Part shown: positions 53,962-62,081 of the stretch, one piece after another
Layout: every line of letters begins with the position of its first letter
How positions within the stretch are numbered: the stretch's first letter is position 1
Assembly: GCA_902559885.1 (NCBI GenBank)
Contig: CACEJU010000001.1
Coordinates: forward strand, 149,722-213,721
From: an uncultured SAR86 cluster bacterium
GTDB lineage: Bacteria > Pseudomonadota > Gammaproteobacteria > Magnimaribacterales > D2472
Reading direction: 5' to 3'
DNA length: 64,000 nucleotides
Program-made: the position numbers and the translations under genes
Notes under the pieces: generated by a model
Database searches by the model: none
Seen by the model: only the letters and a program-made list of their open reading frames with translations
Told to the model about the DNA's origin: nothing

Positions 53962-54624
53962 TTAATCTGAGGACCAGTCAACTTTAAAGAATATTAAAAG
54001 TCCAGTAACCGAGCTTATCAAGGCAAGTATGGAGAATATTTTTAATAAAATGTTATCGATATTATCTCTATCTACCCAATCCATTATATGAAAGCCCCAC
54101 ATAAGATCCCATATACGCCATTGCTTTGATCTTATAGAAAGGATTTCACCAGAATAAGGGTCAACATAAACATTAATATCTTTATCTTTTGAGTTTTTAG
54201 TTATGGCTCTATATATTGGTAACTTTCTGCCTCTATACTCTGAACCTCTTTTATCCTCTGTAACTTCTTCAACAAGATATGGTTTTAGTGACGTATTATT
54301 TTTAACGATTTCACTGACTTCATCTTTCGATAGCTTATTTATGCCTATACCTGACTCATCAAGATATTTATTTCCCGATGCCGTTCTGATAATAATAATA
54401 TTTTCACCAAGCCTTTTTTTAATTGAGATCTCGCCTATATCATCTAAATTTAGATTGAGATTATCTATTTTAAAATTACTAGCTATAGCGTTTCTATACT
54501 GCTCACCACGAACATTTTCAATTTTATTAAAAGCAAAATAAATACCAGATATTGTCCACAAGAGAAGTTGCAAGGAAATAAAAAAGCTTAGATACTTGTG
54601 CGTTTTTCTTATTATGAGCTTCAT
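53962..54624 (-). CDS. PepSY-domain membrane protein
   Basis: 220 aa: a transmembrane helix near 11-31, a periplasmic PepSY region (VYVDPYSGEILSIRSKQWRI), and a second helix near 188-214. HKYLSF and WDLMWGFHIMDW carry histidines like those of PepSY-TM proteins, sometimes linked to iron reduction. Function unknown. It converges with the SDR gene. Confidence 0.8.
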   Translation of the reverse strand: MKLIIRKTHKYLSFFISLQLLLWTISGIYFAFNKIENVRGEQYRNAIASNFKIDNLNLNLDDIGEISIKKRLGENIIIIRTASGNKYLDESGIGINKLSKDEVSEIVKNNTSLKPYLVEEVTEDKRGSEYRGRKLPIYRAITKNSKDKDINVYVDPYSGEILSIRSKQWRIWDLMWGFHIMDWVDRDNIDNILLKIFSILALISSVTGLLIFFKVDWSSD

Positions 54625-54659
54625 TGCAATGTTTATGATATCAGATATAAAATTAACTG

Positions 54660-55424
54660 ATGAAAAAAGTTTGTTTAGTCTTTGGAGCAGGCAGGGGCAT
54701 TGGCGCTACAGTTGCAGAAAAATTTGCTGCTGAGGGTTTCCACTCTCATCTTTGCAGAAGAACCGATGAAAAGGCCCTCAAAGAATCTATTGAAAAAATC
54801 CAAAGCAATGGTGGAAGCGCCTCAGGCGAGTTAATAAATGCAATTGATGAAGGTGTAATAGAGAAAACTATACAATTTGTTGAAAGTACTTATGGGCCTA
54901 TAGAAGTCCTAATCTATAATTTGGGTGCCCAGTCAGGCATGAAGCTATTAAACGAAACTTCCCTTAAGGAGTTTGAATGGGGTTGGAAAATGGCAACTCA
55001 AGGTTTATTCAGGGCTGCTAAAGTTCTCTGCCCAATTATGGCTGACAGAGGTTCTGGGACCATCATAGTTACATCGGCAACAGCTGCTATGAGAGGCAAC
55101 AAAACTCAGCACTCTCATGCTGCAGCAATGGGCGGAAGAAGAATGTTATGCCAAACCCTTAATAATGAATTTGCTGAAAAGGGTATTCATGTTGCTCATG
55201 TTGTAATTGATGGAGCTGTGGATGCCCCAGATACTCTAGGAAAAATGCTTGGAGATGAGTTATTTAAAGAACTTAGAGAAACATCTGGAAAGAATGATGG
55301 ATTAGTTTTGCCTGAAAAAGTTGCTGAAGCTTATTACTATCTTTATGCGCAGCATAGATCTACTTGGACTCATGAATTAGATCTCAGATCATATAGTGAT
55401 GCGCCTTGGTGGAATCATTCATAA
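54660..55424 (+). CDS. SDR-fold protein lacking the YxxxK catalytic pair
   Basis: 254 aa. The Rossmann loop FGAGRGIGATV is intact and the Ser of the catalytic set is at 139 (VTSATAAM), but the position expected for Tyr is His153 and for Lys is Met157, in HSHAAAMGGRRML. The fold is clearly SDR, so it may bind a cofactor or act as a noncatalytic or altered enzyme. It ends shortly before the metal operon, on the same strand, with a promoter-like gap. Confidence 0.8.
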   Translation: MKKVCLVFGAGRGIGATVAEKFAAEGFHSHLCRRTDEKALKESIEKIQSNGGSASGELINAIDEGVIEKTIQFVESTYGPIEVLIYNLGAQSGMKLLNETSLKEFEWGWKMATQGLFRAAKVLCPIMADRGSGTIIVTSATAAMRGNKTQHSHAAAMGGRRMLCQTLNNEFAEKGIHVAHVVIDGAVDAPDTLGKMLGDELFKELRETSGKNDGLVLPEKVAEAYYYLYAQHRSTWTHELDLRSYSDAPWWNHS

Positions 55425-55448
55425 ATATTCCTAAAATTTAATTTTTAA

Positions 55449-55472
55449 TATAATATACCCCCCATGGGTATA
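55449..55472 (+). promoter_or_regulatory. Candidate CsoR operator and -10 box over the start codon
   Basis: TATAAT at 55449-55454 is followed by the inverted repeat TATACCC-CCCAT-GGGTATA (55454-55472), resembling the TACCC...GGGTA half-sites of CsoR-type copper-sensor operators. It includes the ATG (55464) of the first gene. Transcription from this -10 would start about 55461, two or three bases before the ATG, giving a nearly leaderless mRNA. Confidence 0.6.
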
Positions 55473-56066
55473 AAAATACTGTTTTTATTTTTTGTTATTC
55501 TTTCAAATAACATAGAAGCAAGGCCTATATCTTATTCTGGAGGATCAACCCTTATGGGCTTCTCAGATAATATGATGGATTCTATTTACTACCACTATTC
55601 ACCAACTTATAAATATTCGATTGGTATTGAGAGTGTTCAAAATAAATATTTTAATGAAAATTACTCATATATTAGATTTACTTATCTACTTAATCGTAAA
55701 AATACTCAAACTTCTCAACGAAATCTTTACTTTCAATCAGGTCTTAGTTCGAAAGGGTTAGATAATTATTTTTATGGTGTGCATGGTGATTGGGAAACAA
55801 GAAGATGGTTTTTGGGGTTTGGTTTAAAAGAAGTTGAAAGTGCATATAGGAACTACTCGGATAAGTATTATCAGGTTGGGGTTGCTCCATATCTTGGTGA
55901 GTATGGAGATTTGCATACTTGGATTTTAATAAAAACCAAAGTTAACTCATTAACAAATAAAACATCAACATATCCAGTATTAAAATTTTTTAAAGGTAAT
56001 TTTCTTATTGAGCTTGGCTACAACAATAAGACAGAGTGGGACACCCATTTAATGTATAGATTCTAG
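55464..56066 (+). CDS. Small outer-membrane-like protein of the metal operon, 200 aa
   Basis: A signal peptide (about 18 residues, ending IEAR) and a series of aromatic-rich beta strands ending in MYRF suggest an eight- to ten-stranded outer-membrane barrel. No named family. It is the first gene of an operon with a MerP-like, a MerT-like and a CsoR gene, so a role in metal passage is plausible. The ATG lies inside the CsoR-like operator; there is no Shine-Dalgarno. Confidence 0.65.
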   Translation: MGIKILFLFFVILSNNIEARPISYSGGSTLMGFSDNMMDSIYYHYSPTYKYSIGIESVQNKYFNENYSYIRFTYLLNRKNTQTSQRNLYFQSGLSSKGLDNYFYGVHGDWETRRWFLGFGLKEVESAYRNYSDKYYQVGVAPYLGEYGDLHTWILIKTKVNSLTNKTSTYPVLKFFKGNFLIELGYNNKTEWDTHLMYRF

Positions 56067-56074
56067 GAGGAATT

Positions 56075-56497
56075 ATGAAAAAAATATTATTTTTATTGAT
56101 TACATTTTCATTAACCACATTAGCTAATAATCTTAATGAAGAGCATCAACATTCTCATCATCAACATCATTCTCATGAAGGTCATATGCATGAGATGCTT
56201 GTTGATGGGAAAAAGTTGGAAGTTGATCCAATAAGATTTGATAGGTTTGTTGAAAATCTATCAAATGCACAGATCGCTGTGGTTGATGTAAATGGTATGG
56301 TTTGTGATTTCTGTGCCAGAGGCATTGAAAAAGCTTTTCAGAAAGATTCTAGTATCAAAAGAATTGATGTAGATCTAAGCAAAGGCAAGGTTCTGTTAGC
56401 TTACTCAAATGGAGTTGAGATTGATTTCAATGACATCAAGAAAAAAATTCTTGCAAATGGACAAAATGCAACAGGTATGAAAGTTCTCAAAATATAA
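56075..56497 (+). CDS. MerP-like periplasmic heavy-metal-binding protein with His-rich N-terminus
   Basis: A signal peptide (to about residue 18) precedes a His-rich stretch at 24-39 (HQHSHHQHHSHEGHMH) and an HMA domain with the CxxC pair C77 and C80 in GMVCDFC. The HMA fold binds Cu(I), Hg(II) or Zn(II). GGAGGAATT upstream is a strong ribosome site. It is followed 3 bp later by a MerT-like gene. Confidence 0.85.
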   Translation: MKKILFLLITFSLTTLANNLNEEHQHSHHQHHSHEGHMHEMLVDGKKLEVDPIRFDRFVENLSNAQIAVVDVNGMVCDFCARGIEKAFQKDSSIKRIDVDLSKGKVLLAYSNGVEIDFNDIKKKILANGQNATGMKVLKI

Positions 56498-56500
56498 AGA

Positions 56501-56866
56501 ATGAACGATAAGTCGGCTAACTTTTTATCTTTATTTGCATCATCATCAACACTGATATGTTGTGCATTGCCAGCATTATTTGTTGCCTTGGGAGCAGGAG
56601 CAGCATTTGCTAGCCTTATTACAGTATTTCCATTTCTTATAGTTCTTTCACAATACAAGCTTTACATAACTTTATTTGCATTTGTGATGATTTGCATAGC
56701 TGGCTATGCTAATTACAAAACATATCATATGCCTTGCCCCGCAGATCCTGAGCTTGGAAGGGCATGCTTACAAACGAGAAGAAGATCCAGATACATATAC
56801 TATTTTTCAGTTGTATTATTTATATTTGCTACAATTTTTACATATATTATTCCGAGGTTTCTATGA
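56501..56866 (+). CDS. MerT-like inner membrane metal transporter
   Basis: 121 aa with three hydrophobic helices, a Cys pair in the first (C20, C21, STLICCALPALF) and a second Cys pair in a loop (C79, C89 in MPCPADPELGRAC), the MerT pattern. MerT takes a metal ion from MerP and carries it into the cytoplasm; no merA is nearby. The stop overlaps the csoR start (ATGA). Confidence 0.8.
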   Translation: MNDKSANFLSLFASSSTLICCALPALFVALGAGAAFASLITVFPFLIVLSQYKLYITLFAFVMICIAGYANYKTYHMPCPADPELGRACLQTRRRSRYIYYFSVVLFIFATIFTYIIPRFL

Positions 56867-57123
56867 GCCATCCATCACATAAAAAACAACTTCCAAGTCT
56901 TAAACGAATCGAAGGACAGATTCGTGGAATTTCTAAAATGGTTGAAGAAGAAAGGTATTGTATGGATATCCTTAATCAGATCAAGGCGGTTAGAAATGCA
57001 CTTTCTACTGTTGAGGGGAAGGTTCTTAAAAGCCATCTTCAGGCTTGTATTAAGGATGCCTTGAAAGATGATGAGAAACTTGATACTAAAGTTAATGAGT
57101 TATTAAAAACTCTCAAAAGATAA
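56863..57123 (+). CDS. csoR: CsoR/RcnR-family copper-type metal-sensing repressor
   Basis: 86 aa, start at 56863 overlapping the MerT-like stop; a longer frame lies inside that gene. The metal site is C33, H58 and C62, with exactly the spacing of Mycobacterium CsoR C36-H61-C65, which senses Cu(I). RcnR-type N-terminal His is also present but the C-terminal pattern favours copper. KRIEGQIRG is the DNA-binding helix. It probably represses its own operon through the operator at 55454-55472. Confidence 0.9.
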   Translation: MSHPSHKKQLPSLKRIEGQIRGISKMVEEERYCMDILNQIKAVRNALSTVEGKVLKSHLQACIKDALKDDEKLDTKVNELLKTLKR

Positions 57124-57135
57124 ATTATCAATAGA

Positions 57136-57211
57136 TGGTGCCCAGAGGTGGGATCGAACCACCGACACAAGGATTTTCAGTCCTTTGCTCTACCAACTGA
57201 GCTATCTGGGC
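57136..57211 (-). tRNA. tRNA-Phe (GAA)
   Basis: The minus strand reads GCCCAGA at the 5' end, pairing with TCTGGGC at the 3' end, followed by ACCA. The D arm is AGCTCAGTTGGTAGAGC, the anticodon loop CTGAAAA gives anticodon GAA, and the T arm is GGTTCGATCC. The CCA is encoded. Confidence 0.95.
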
Positions 57212-57259
57212 TATGCGCGAAAGAGGATTATAGAAAAGTTTCGACAGTATGTCACCAAG

Positions 57260-57529
57260 TTAATCTAATGGTTTAAAGCCAGTCGGCTTGGCATAATCTT
57301 CGTTATTAAAAAATTTATCCATTTCTTCAAGCAACCATTTTCTATTTTCTGCATTAGACATATCTAAATGCCTTTCATTAATCAGTGTAGTTTGATGGGA
57401 TTTCCACATTTCCCATGCCTCAGCAGAAATATTTTCTAAGATTTCTATACCTTTTGGTCCTGGCATAGGTGGGATGGAGAGAGCAGGAAGCTCTTTACCA
57501 AGTTTTTTACACAGAATAGTTTTGCTCAT
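57260..57529 (-). CDS. yggX: Fe(2+)-trafficking protein YggX
   Basis: 89 aa, with LCKKLGKELPALSIPPMPGP near the N-terminus, where E. coli YggX has the reactive Cys, and WEMWKSHQTTLINERHL. It protects iron-sulfur clusters from oxidation. It overlaps mutY by 23 bp, the conserved gammaproteobacterial arrangement. Confidence 0.93.
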   Translation of the reverse strand: MSKTILCKKLGKELPALSIPPMPGPKGIEILENISAEAWEMWKSHQTTLINERHLDMSNAENRKWLLEEMDKFFNNEDYAKPTGFKPLD

Positions 57530-58511
57530 TATTTATAACCTTTTTAATAGGTGCTGGAATTGCTACTTTCTCTATCTCATTAAATGCAACCCATTTATGC
57601 TCACTGTTAGTTCTTATTGATTCTAACTTGTTCACATGAATTATATCTATATTTATTTTGAGATTTAAGTGTGAAAGTTTATGAGTAACTTTTGTTGAGT
57701 GCTGGGTTTTTATATTTTTTATATAATTTTTCACTTGGCCTTCAGCTGGAACCCATAATCCGTCCCAAAATGTTTTATCTGTTTTTTTAAACAGTAAATA
57801 TTTTTTCTTATAAATCAAAAGTTTATATGTAAGATGATGAGTCGGATTGATTTTCTTATATGCTATTTTTTTTGCCAAAGGTATATTTTTAGATGAACAA
57901 TTAGATTTCAATGGGCACAAATCACAGTCTTTCTTTTTGCTGGTACAAATTATTGCACCAATATCCATAATGCCTTGGGTGTATTCAAAAACATTCTTTT
58001 GAGGTGTTGCCATCTTAGATAAATCCCATAATTCTTTTTCATTAAAGTCTTTTCCATAAAACCTCTTTAAAACTCTTTTAACATTTGCATCTAATATCGG
58101 ATGAGGATTATTAAGTGCTATTGAAGAAATAGCTCCTGCAGTTGATTGACCTATACCTGGTAGACTTAAAATATCATCAAAATTTTTTGGAAATCTTCCT
58201 TTGAAATCTTGCTTTATTTTTTCTTTCGCTAAAAATATATTTTTTGCCCTTCTATAGAATCCTAAACCAGACCATAAAGCCAAAATATCATCTTCAGAAG
58301 CTTTTATTAGCGATCTTAGACTGGGATATTCTTTAATAAACCTTTTAAAGTAGGGTATAACAGTTGCAACTTGAGTCTGTTGCAACATTATTTCAGATAT
58401 CCATACCTTATAGACTGATATATTTTTTCTCCATGGCAGATCTTTTCTACCATTGATCTGATACCAGGCAACAATTTGTTTGGCTAAGTAAGTATTTTTA
58501 TTTTTAGACAA
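57507..58511 (-). CDS. mutY: Adenine DNA glycosylase MutY
   Basis: 334 aa. The HhH motif LPGIGQSTAGAI, the catalytic Asp in DANVKRVLKRF, the cluster ligands in CTSKKKDCDLCPLKSNC (CX6CX2CX5C), and a C-terminal Nudix-like domain are present. It removes adenine opposite 8-oxoguanine. It overlaps gpmA by 8 bp and yggX by 23 bp. Confidence 0.95.
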   Translation of the reverse strand: MSKNKNTYLAKQIVAWYQINGRKDLPWRKNISVYKVWISEIMLQQTQVATVIPYFKRFIKEYPSLRSLIKASEDDILALWSGLGFYRRAKNIFLAKEKIKQDFKGRFPKNFDDILSLPGIGQSTAGAISSIALNNPHPILDANVKRVLKRFYGKDFNEKELWDLSKMATPQKNVFEYTQGIMDIGAIICTSKKKDCDLCPLKSNCSSKNIPLAKKIAYKKINPTHHLTYKLLIYKKKYLLFKKTDKTFWDGLWVPAEGQVKNYIKNIKTQHSTKVTHKLSHLNLKINIDIIHVNKLESIRTNSEHKWVAFNEIEKVAIPAPIKKVINNEQNYSV

Positions 58512-59124
58512 GTTTTTTCTTAGATATCATTTCACCATTAGAATTGAAGATATACATAATTGGAGCCCCAGTTGGTATTTCCAATTTAACAATTTCATCT
58601 TCAGATATATCTTCTAATTTCATTATTAAAGATCTTAAAGAATTTCCATGAGCAGCTATCAGTACATTTTTTCCATCGTGAAGATATGGTAAAACTATGT
58701 CATTAAAATAAGGCAGCACACGTTCACCCGTATTTTTTAAGCTCTCACCATCTGGAGGTGGTATATCATATGATCTTCTCCAAATATGCACTTGATCATT
58801 GCCCCATTTTTCCCTTGCATCATCTTTGTTAAGACCAGATAAGCTTCCATAATCTCTTTCATTAAGAGCTTGATTTTTTACAATCTCAATATGTTCTTGC
58901 TGAATTTCTTTCAAAATAATATTGCCCGTTCTTTGGGCTCTATGAAGGTCAGAAGTAAACATAATATCAAAGATAATCTTTTCACTAGCTATAAGCTCAC
59001 CAGCATTATGTGCCTCTTTTACGCCTAGCTCAGTTAAATCAGGATTTTTCCATCCTGTAAAAAGATTTTTCTCATTCCATTCACTTTGGCCGTGACGAAC
59101 TAAAACTAAAATACTTTCTGACAT
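58504..59124 (-). CDS. gpmA: 2,3-bisphosphoglycerate-dependent phosphoglycerate mutase GpmA
   Basis: 206 aa, with the phosphohistidine motif VRHGQSEWNEKNLFTGW and the catalytic AHGNSLR. It is shorter than E. coli GpmA (250 aa), like the alpha-proteobacterial form, lacking a C-terminal insert. It interconverts 2- and 3-phosphoglycerate in glycolysis. Confidence 0.92.
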   Translation of the reverse strand: MSESILVLVRHGQSEWNEKNLFTGWKNPDLTELGVKEAHNAGELIASEKIIFDIMFTSDLHRAQRTGNIILKEIQQEHIEIVKNQALNERDYGSLSGLNKDDAREKWGNDQVHIWRRSYDIPPPDGESLKNTGERVLPYFNDIVLPYLHDGKNVLIAAHGNSLRSLIMKLEDISEDEIVKLEIPTGAPIMYIFNSNGEMISKKKLV

Positions 59125-59169
59125 AATTTTTTAGAAAATGAATACTTTGTATATATTTTAATAGATAAT

Positions 59170-59580
59170 ATGCGCATGAGTGTAACAGATTTTCTAATAG
59201 CTAATTGGTTTCTTTCTATACCTTTTTTAATTTTAATTTTTTTATATTTTAGAGCTTTTGCAAAAAGAGGAGGCCAAAGAATTACTGTTCATGAGGCAAC
59301 CACTCTAATTAATGAAGGTGCTCAGGTTATTGATGTAAGAGAATCTGATGAATTTGACGTAGGTCACATTACTGGAGCTAAAAATATACCAAATAATGAT
59401 ATAGAAAGAAGATCTAATGAAATAAGCTCAGATAGACCAATAATATTAACCTGTGCGCTTGGTCAAAATTCACCTAGTGCCGGAGAAAAATTACAAGAAC
59501 AAGGTTTTAAAGATATATATATTATAAGTGGTGGTCTCACAACTTGGGCCGAGACAGGTCTTCCTTTGGTTACAGATTAA
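59170..59580 (+). CDS. Membrane-anchored rhodanese-like protein
   Basis: An N-terminal transmembrane helix (about 10-28) and one rhodanese domain with VIDVRESDEFDVGHITGAKNIP and the active Cys in LTCALGQNS. It transfers sulfane sulfur or acts as a sulfur-binding membrane protein. Resembles YibN. It is divergent from gpmA and overlaps convergent ntrC by 4 bp. Confidence 0.87.
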   Translation: MRMSVTDFLIANWFLSIPFLILIFLYFRAFAKRGGQRITVHEATTLINEGAQVIDVRESDEFDVGHITGAKNIPNNDIERRSNEISSDRPIILTCALGQNSPSAGEKLQEQGFKDIYIISGGLTTWAETGLPLVTD

Positions 59581-60971
59581 ATCTCAAGCTCTTTTATTTT
59601 TTTAGCAAGAGTATTTCTCCCTAAACCTAAAAGAATAGCAGCCTCATTTTTCTTTCCATTCGTTTTTTCTAAAGCAGCCTTTATAACTATTTTTTCAATT
59701 TTTGAATTTGTTATATCAAGAACATTTTCGTTCATAGATGAAGTTAGGTTTCTAACCCATGCTGCAAATGCATCTTCCCAAGACCCATTTAATTGAGGCG
59801 CATTCTCTGTTTCAATATTTTTAATTTCAGATGGTAAATCTTCAGATTTTACATTCTGAGTTGGACTCATTAATGTTAACCAATAACATATATTTTCAAG
59901 CTGTCTTACATTTCCTGGCCAGTTATAGTCTCTCATTGTTTGAAGGGCCTGCTCGCTTAATACTCTTAGATCTTCACCTATTTCATCAGAATAATTTTTT
60001 AAGAAAAACTTTGATAGCTCTTCTAAATCCTCAAGCCTGTCCCTCAATGGAGGAACTTCAATTTTAATAACATTTAGCCTGTAATATAAATCCTCCCTAA
60101 AGCTTTTTTCTTCAACTAGCTTTAAAAGATTTTGATGAGTTGCCGTTATGATTCTGACATCAACCTTGATAGGTTTATCTCCACCAACTCTATAAAACTC
60201 TTTATTTGATAAAACTCTTAATAATCTTGTTTGTGAATCTAGCGGCATATCTGCTATCTCGTCTAGAAAAAGCGTTCCGCCATTAGCCTGCTCGAATCTT
60301 CCAATCCTTCTATCAACAGCACCAGTAAAGGCACCTTTTTCATGACCAAATAATTCAGATTCAACTAATTCTTTTGGTATATCTGCCATATTTAATGCAA
60401 TAAAGGGCATATCAGCTCTTGGACTATTTTTATGTAACGATTTTGCAATTAATTCTTTACCTGTCCCTGACTCGCCTTGAACAAGGACGGTTGCATTTGT
60501 ATTAGAAAGTTTGCCAATTGCTCTAAATACAATTTGCATTGAAGCTGCTTCACCGATTATCTCAGCCTTATTAGATTTTTTTAAACCTTTGGTTTTTGGT
60601 TTTACCTCAAGGGCTCTGTTAATTATTTGAGCTGCTTCATCTAAATCAAATGGCTTGGGTAGGTATTCAAAAGCACCTCCTCCATAAGAATCAACTGCAG
60701 CTTGCATATCTGTAAAAGCTGTCATAATTATTACAGGTATGTCTTCGTAGTTGTTATTAATATGTTTTAAAAGATCGTAGCCATGCATTCCTGGCATCTG
60801 CACATCAGTTAAAATTAAGTCAGGCTTTCCTTTTTTTAATTCAGTAATAAGCTCTTCGCCTGACTCAAATAGTGTGACGTCAAAACCATCTGAACCAAGG
60901 CTCTCTTCAAGAACCATTCTAATAGCCTGATCATCATCAGCGACCCAGACTTTAGGCACTTTGAACCTCAA
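59577..60971 (-). CDS. ntrC: Nitrogen regulation response regulator NtrC
   Basis: A receiver domain with the phospho-acceptor Asp in LILTDVQMPG, an AAA+ domain with GESGTGKEL, the sigma-54 GAFTGA loop (EKGAFTGAVDRR) and FLDEIADM, and a C-terminal Fis-type HTH (EAAILLGLGRNTLAKKIK). 464 aa. It activates nitrogen-starvation genes with sigma-54; the nearest target is probably the glutamine synthetase two genes upstream. It overlaps ntrB by 20 bp. Confidence 0.95.
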   Translation of the reverse strand: MRFKVPKVWVADDDQAIRMVLEESLGSDGFDVTLFESGEELITELKKGKPDLILTDVQMPGMHGYDLLKHINNNYEDIPVIIMTAFTDMQAAVDSYGGGAFEYLPKPFDLDEAAQIINRALEVKPKTKGLKKSNKAEIIGEAASMQIVFRAIGKLSNTNATVLVQGESGTGKELIAKSLHKNSPRADMPFIALNMADIPKELVESELFGHEKGAFTGAVDRRIGRFEQANGGTLFLDEIADMPLDSQTRLLRVLSNKEFYRVGGDKPIKVDVRIITATHQNLLKLVEEKSFREDLYYRLNVIKIEVPPLRDRLEDLEELSKFFLKNYSDEIGEDLRVLSEQALQTMRDYNWPGNVRQLENICYWLTLMSPTQNVKSEDLPSEIKNIETENAPQLNGSWEDAFAAWVRNLTSSMNENVLDITNSKIEKIVIKAALEKTNGKKNEAAILLGLGRNTLAKKIKELEI

Positions 60972-62034
60972 AGCTTTGTTTTTTTAATGGAATTCCAATA
61001 GAGAATACAGTTCTTCCTGGTTTTGAGTCAAAGGAAATAGAGCCACCATGAATTCTAATTATATCTTGAGCTATTGATAAGCCCAGACCAGAACCATCTT
61101 GTTTTGAAGAAATCATTGGGAAAAATAATTGTTCTTTTATTTCAGATGGAATCCCAGGCCCATTATCAATAACTTGTATCAAAGAAATTGTATTATGAAG
61201 TCTACCATTTATAGGTTGAGAAAAAGCAATTCTAGATTTAAGAGTTATTGAAGCCTCTTCTGTGTTTGTAAGAGCTTGTTCAGCATTTTTAACAATATTT
61301 AGAATAGCTTGTATAAATAAATTTTCATCACCGTAGAGTTCAGGAATACTAGGATCATAATCTCTAAAAAGTTTTATATTTTGAACTTTTTCAGCCTCTG
61401 ATAAAGCATGGACTTTTTCAAGGGCTGAGTGAATATTGAAGTAAGCTAAATTTGGTTTAGATGGAGGGGTTAAAATTTTAGTTACAATATCATTTAATCT
61501 TTCAGTTTCATCTGAGATAATTTTTAAAAATTTCTTAGAGTGCTCATCAGTTAATTTATTAGTAAGTATTTGAGCGCTCCCTTTAATTCCAGCAAGTGGA
61601 TTTTTAACTTCATGAGCAAGTGTTCGGGCAAGATTTGCTGCTATTTTTTGTGTTGAAAAAACTTTTGTAGAATCTATTATCTTATTAAGACTGTCTACAC
61701 AGTTAATTTCTAATATAAGGCACTCATAAACTTCAGACCAAGAAATAGTTAAATCTACAATTCTTTTATTATTTTCTTCATTAATAATTTCTAAGTCACG
61801 TTTTGTCGATGCTCCTGAATCATTTAAGGATTTTATCAAAAGCTCATGTAACTCTAAGTTGTTCTCATGAGGAAAATATGAAGAAATACTCTCTTGCTTA
61901 GTAGAGTTATATTTCCAACCGTTATTTGTGGCAGACTCGTTAGCCCAGATAATTTGAAGATTATTATTAAGAAGAATTATCTCTGAAGCGAGATGATTTA
62001 AAAGTGAATTATTAAGTTCTTTTACAATTTCCAT
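60952..62034 (-). CDS. ntrB: Nitrogen sensor histidine kinase NtrB (GlnL)
   Basis: 360 aa: an N-terminal PAS domain, the phospho-His in LARTLAHEVKNPLAGIKGSAQIL, and the ATPase motifs DNGPGIP and GSGLGLSIAQDI. It phosphorylates NtrC and responds to the PII protein. The start lies 8 bp after the terminator-like hairpin that follows the glutamine synthetase gene; the 3' arm of that hairpin holds the only GGAAG-like ribosome site. Confidence 0.94.
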   Translation of the reverse strand: MEIVKELNNSLLNHLASEIILLNNNLQIIWANESATNNGWKYNSTKQESISSYFPHENNLELHELLIKSLNDSGASTKRDLEIINEENNKRIVDLTISWSEVYECLILEINCVDSLNKIIDSTKVFSTQKIAANLARTLAHEVKNPLAGIKGSAQILTNKLTDEHSKKFLKIISDETERLNDIVTKILTPPSKPNLAYFNIHSALEKVHALSEAEKVQNIKLFRDYDPSIPELYGDENLFIQAILNIVKNAEQALTNTEEASITLKSRIAFSQPINGRLHNTISLIQVIDNGPGIPSEIKEQLFFPMISSKQDGSGLGLSIAQDIIRIHGGSISFDSKPGRTVFSIGIPLKKQSFEVQSA

Positions 62035-62041
62035 TCATAAA

Positions 62042-62066
62042 ATCGGCTTCCTTAAAGGAAGCCGAT
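62042..62066 (-). terminator. Hairpin between glutamine synthetase and ntrB
   Basis: ATCGGCTTCC / GGAAGCCGAT, a 10 bp GC-rich stem with a five-base loop, followed on the minus strand by TTTAT. It is a likely terminator of the synthetase message, or an attenuator if transcription reads through to ntrBC. The stem holds GGAAG 8-10 bp from the ntrB ATG. Confidence 0.65.
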
Positions 62067-62081
62067 ATAGTTTTTATACAA

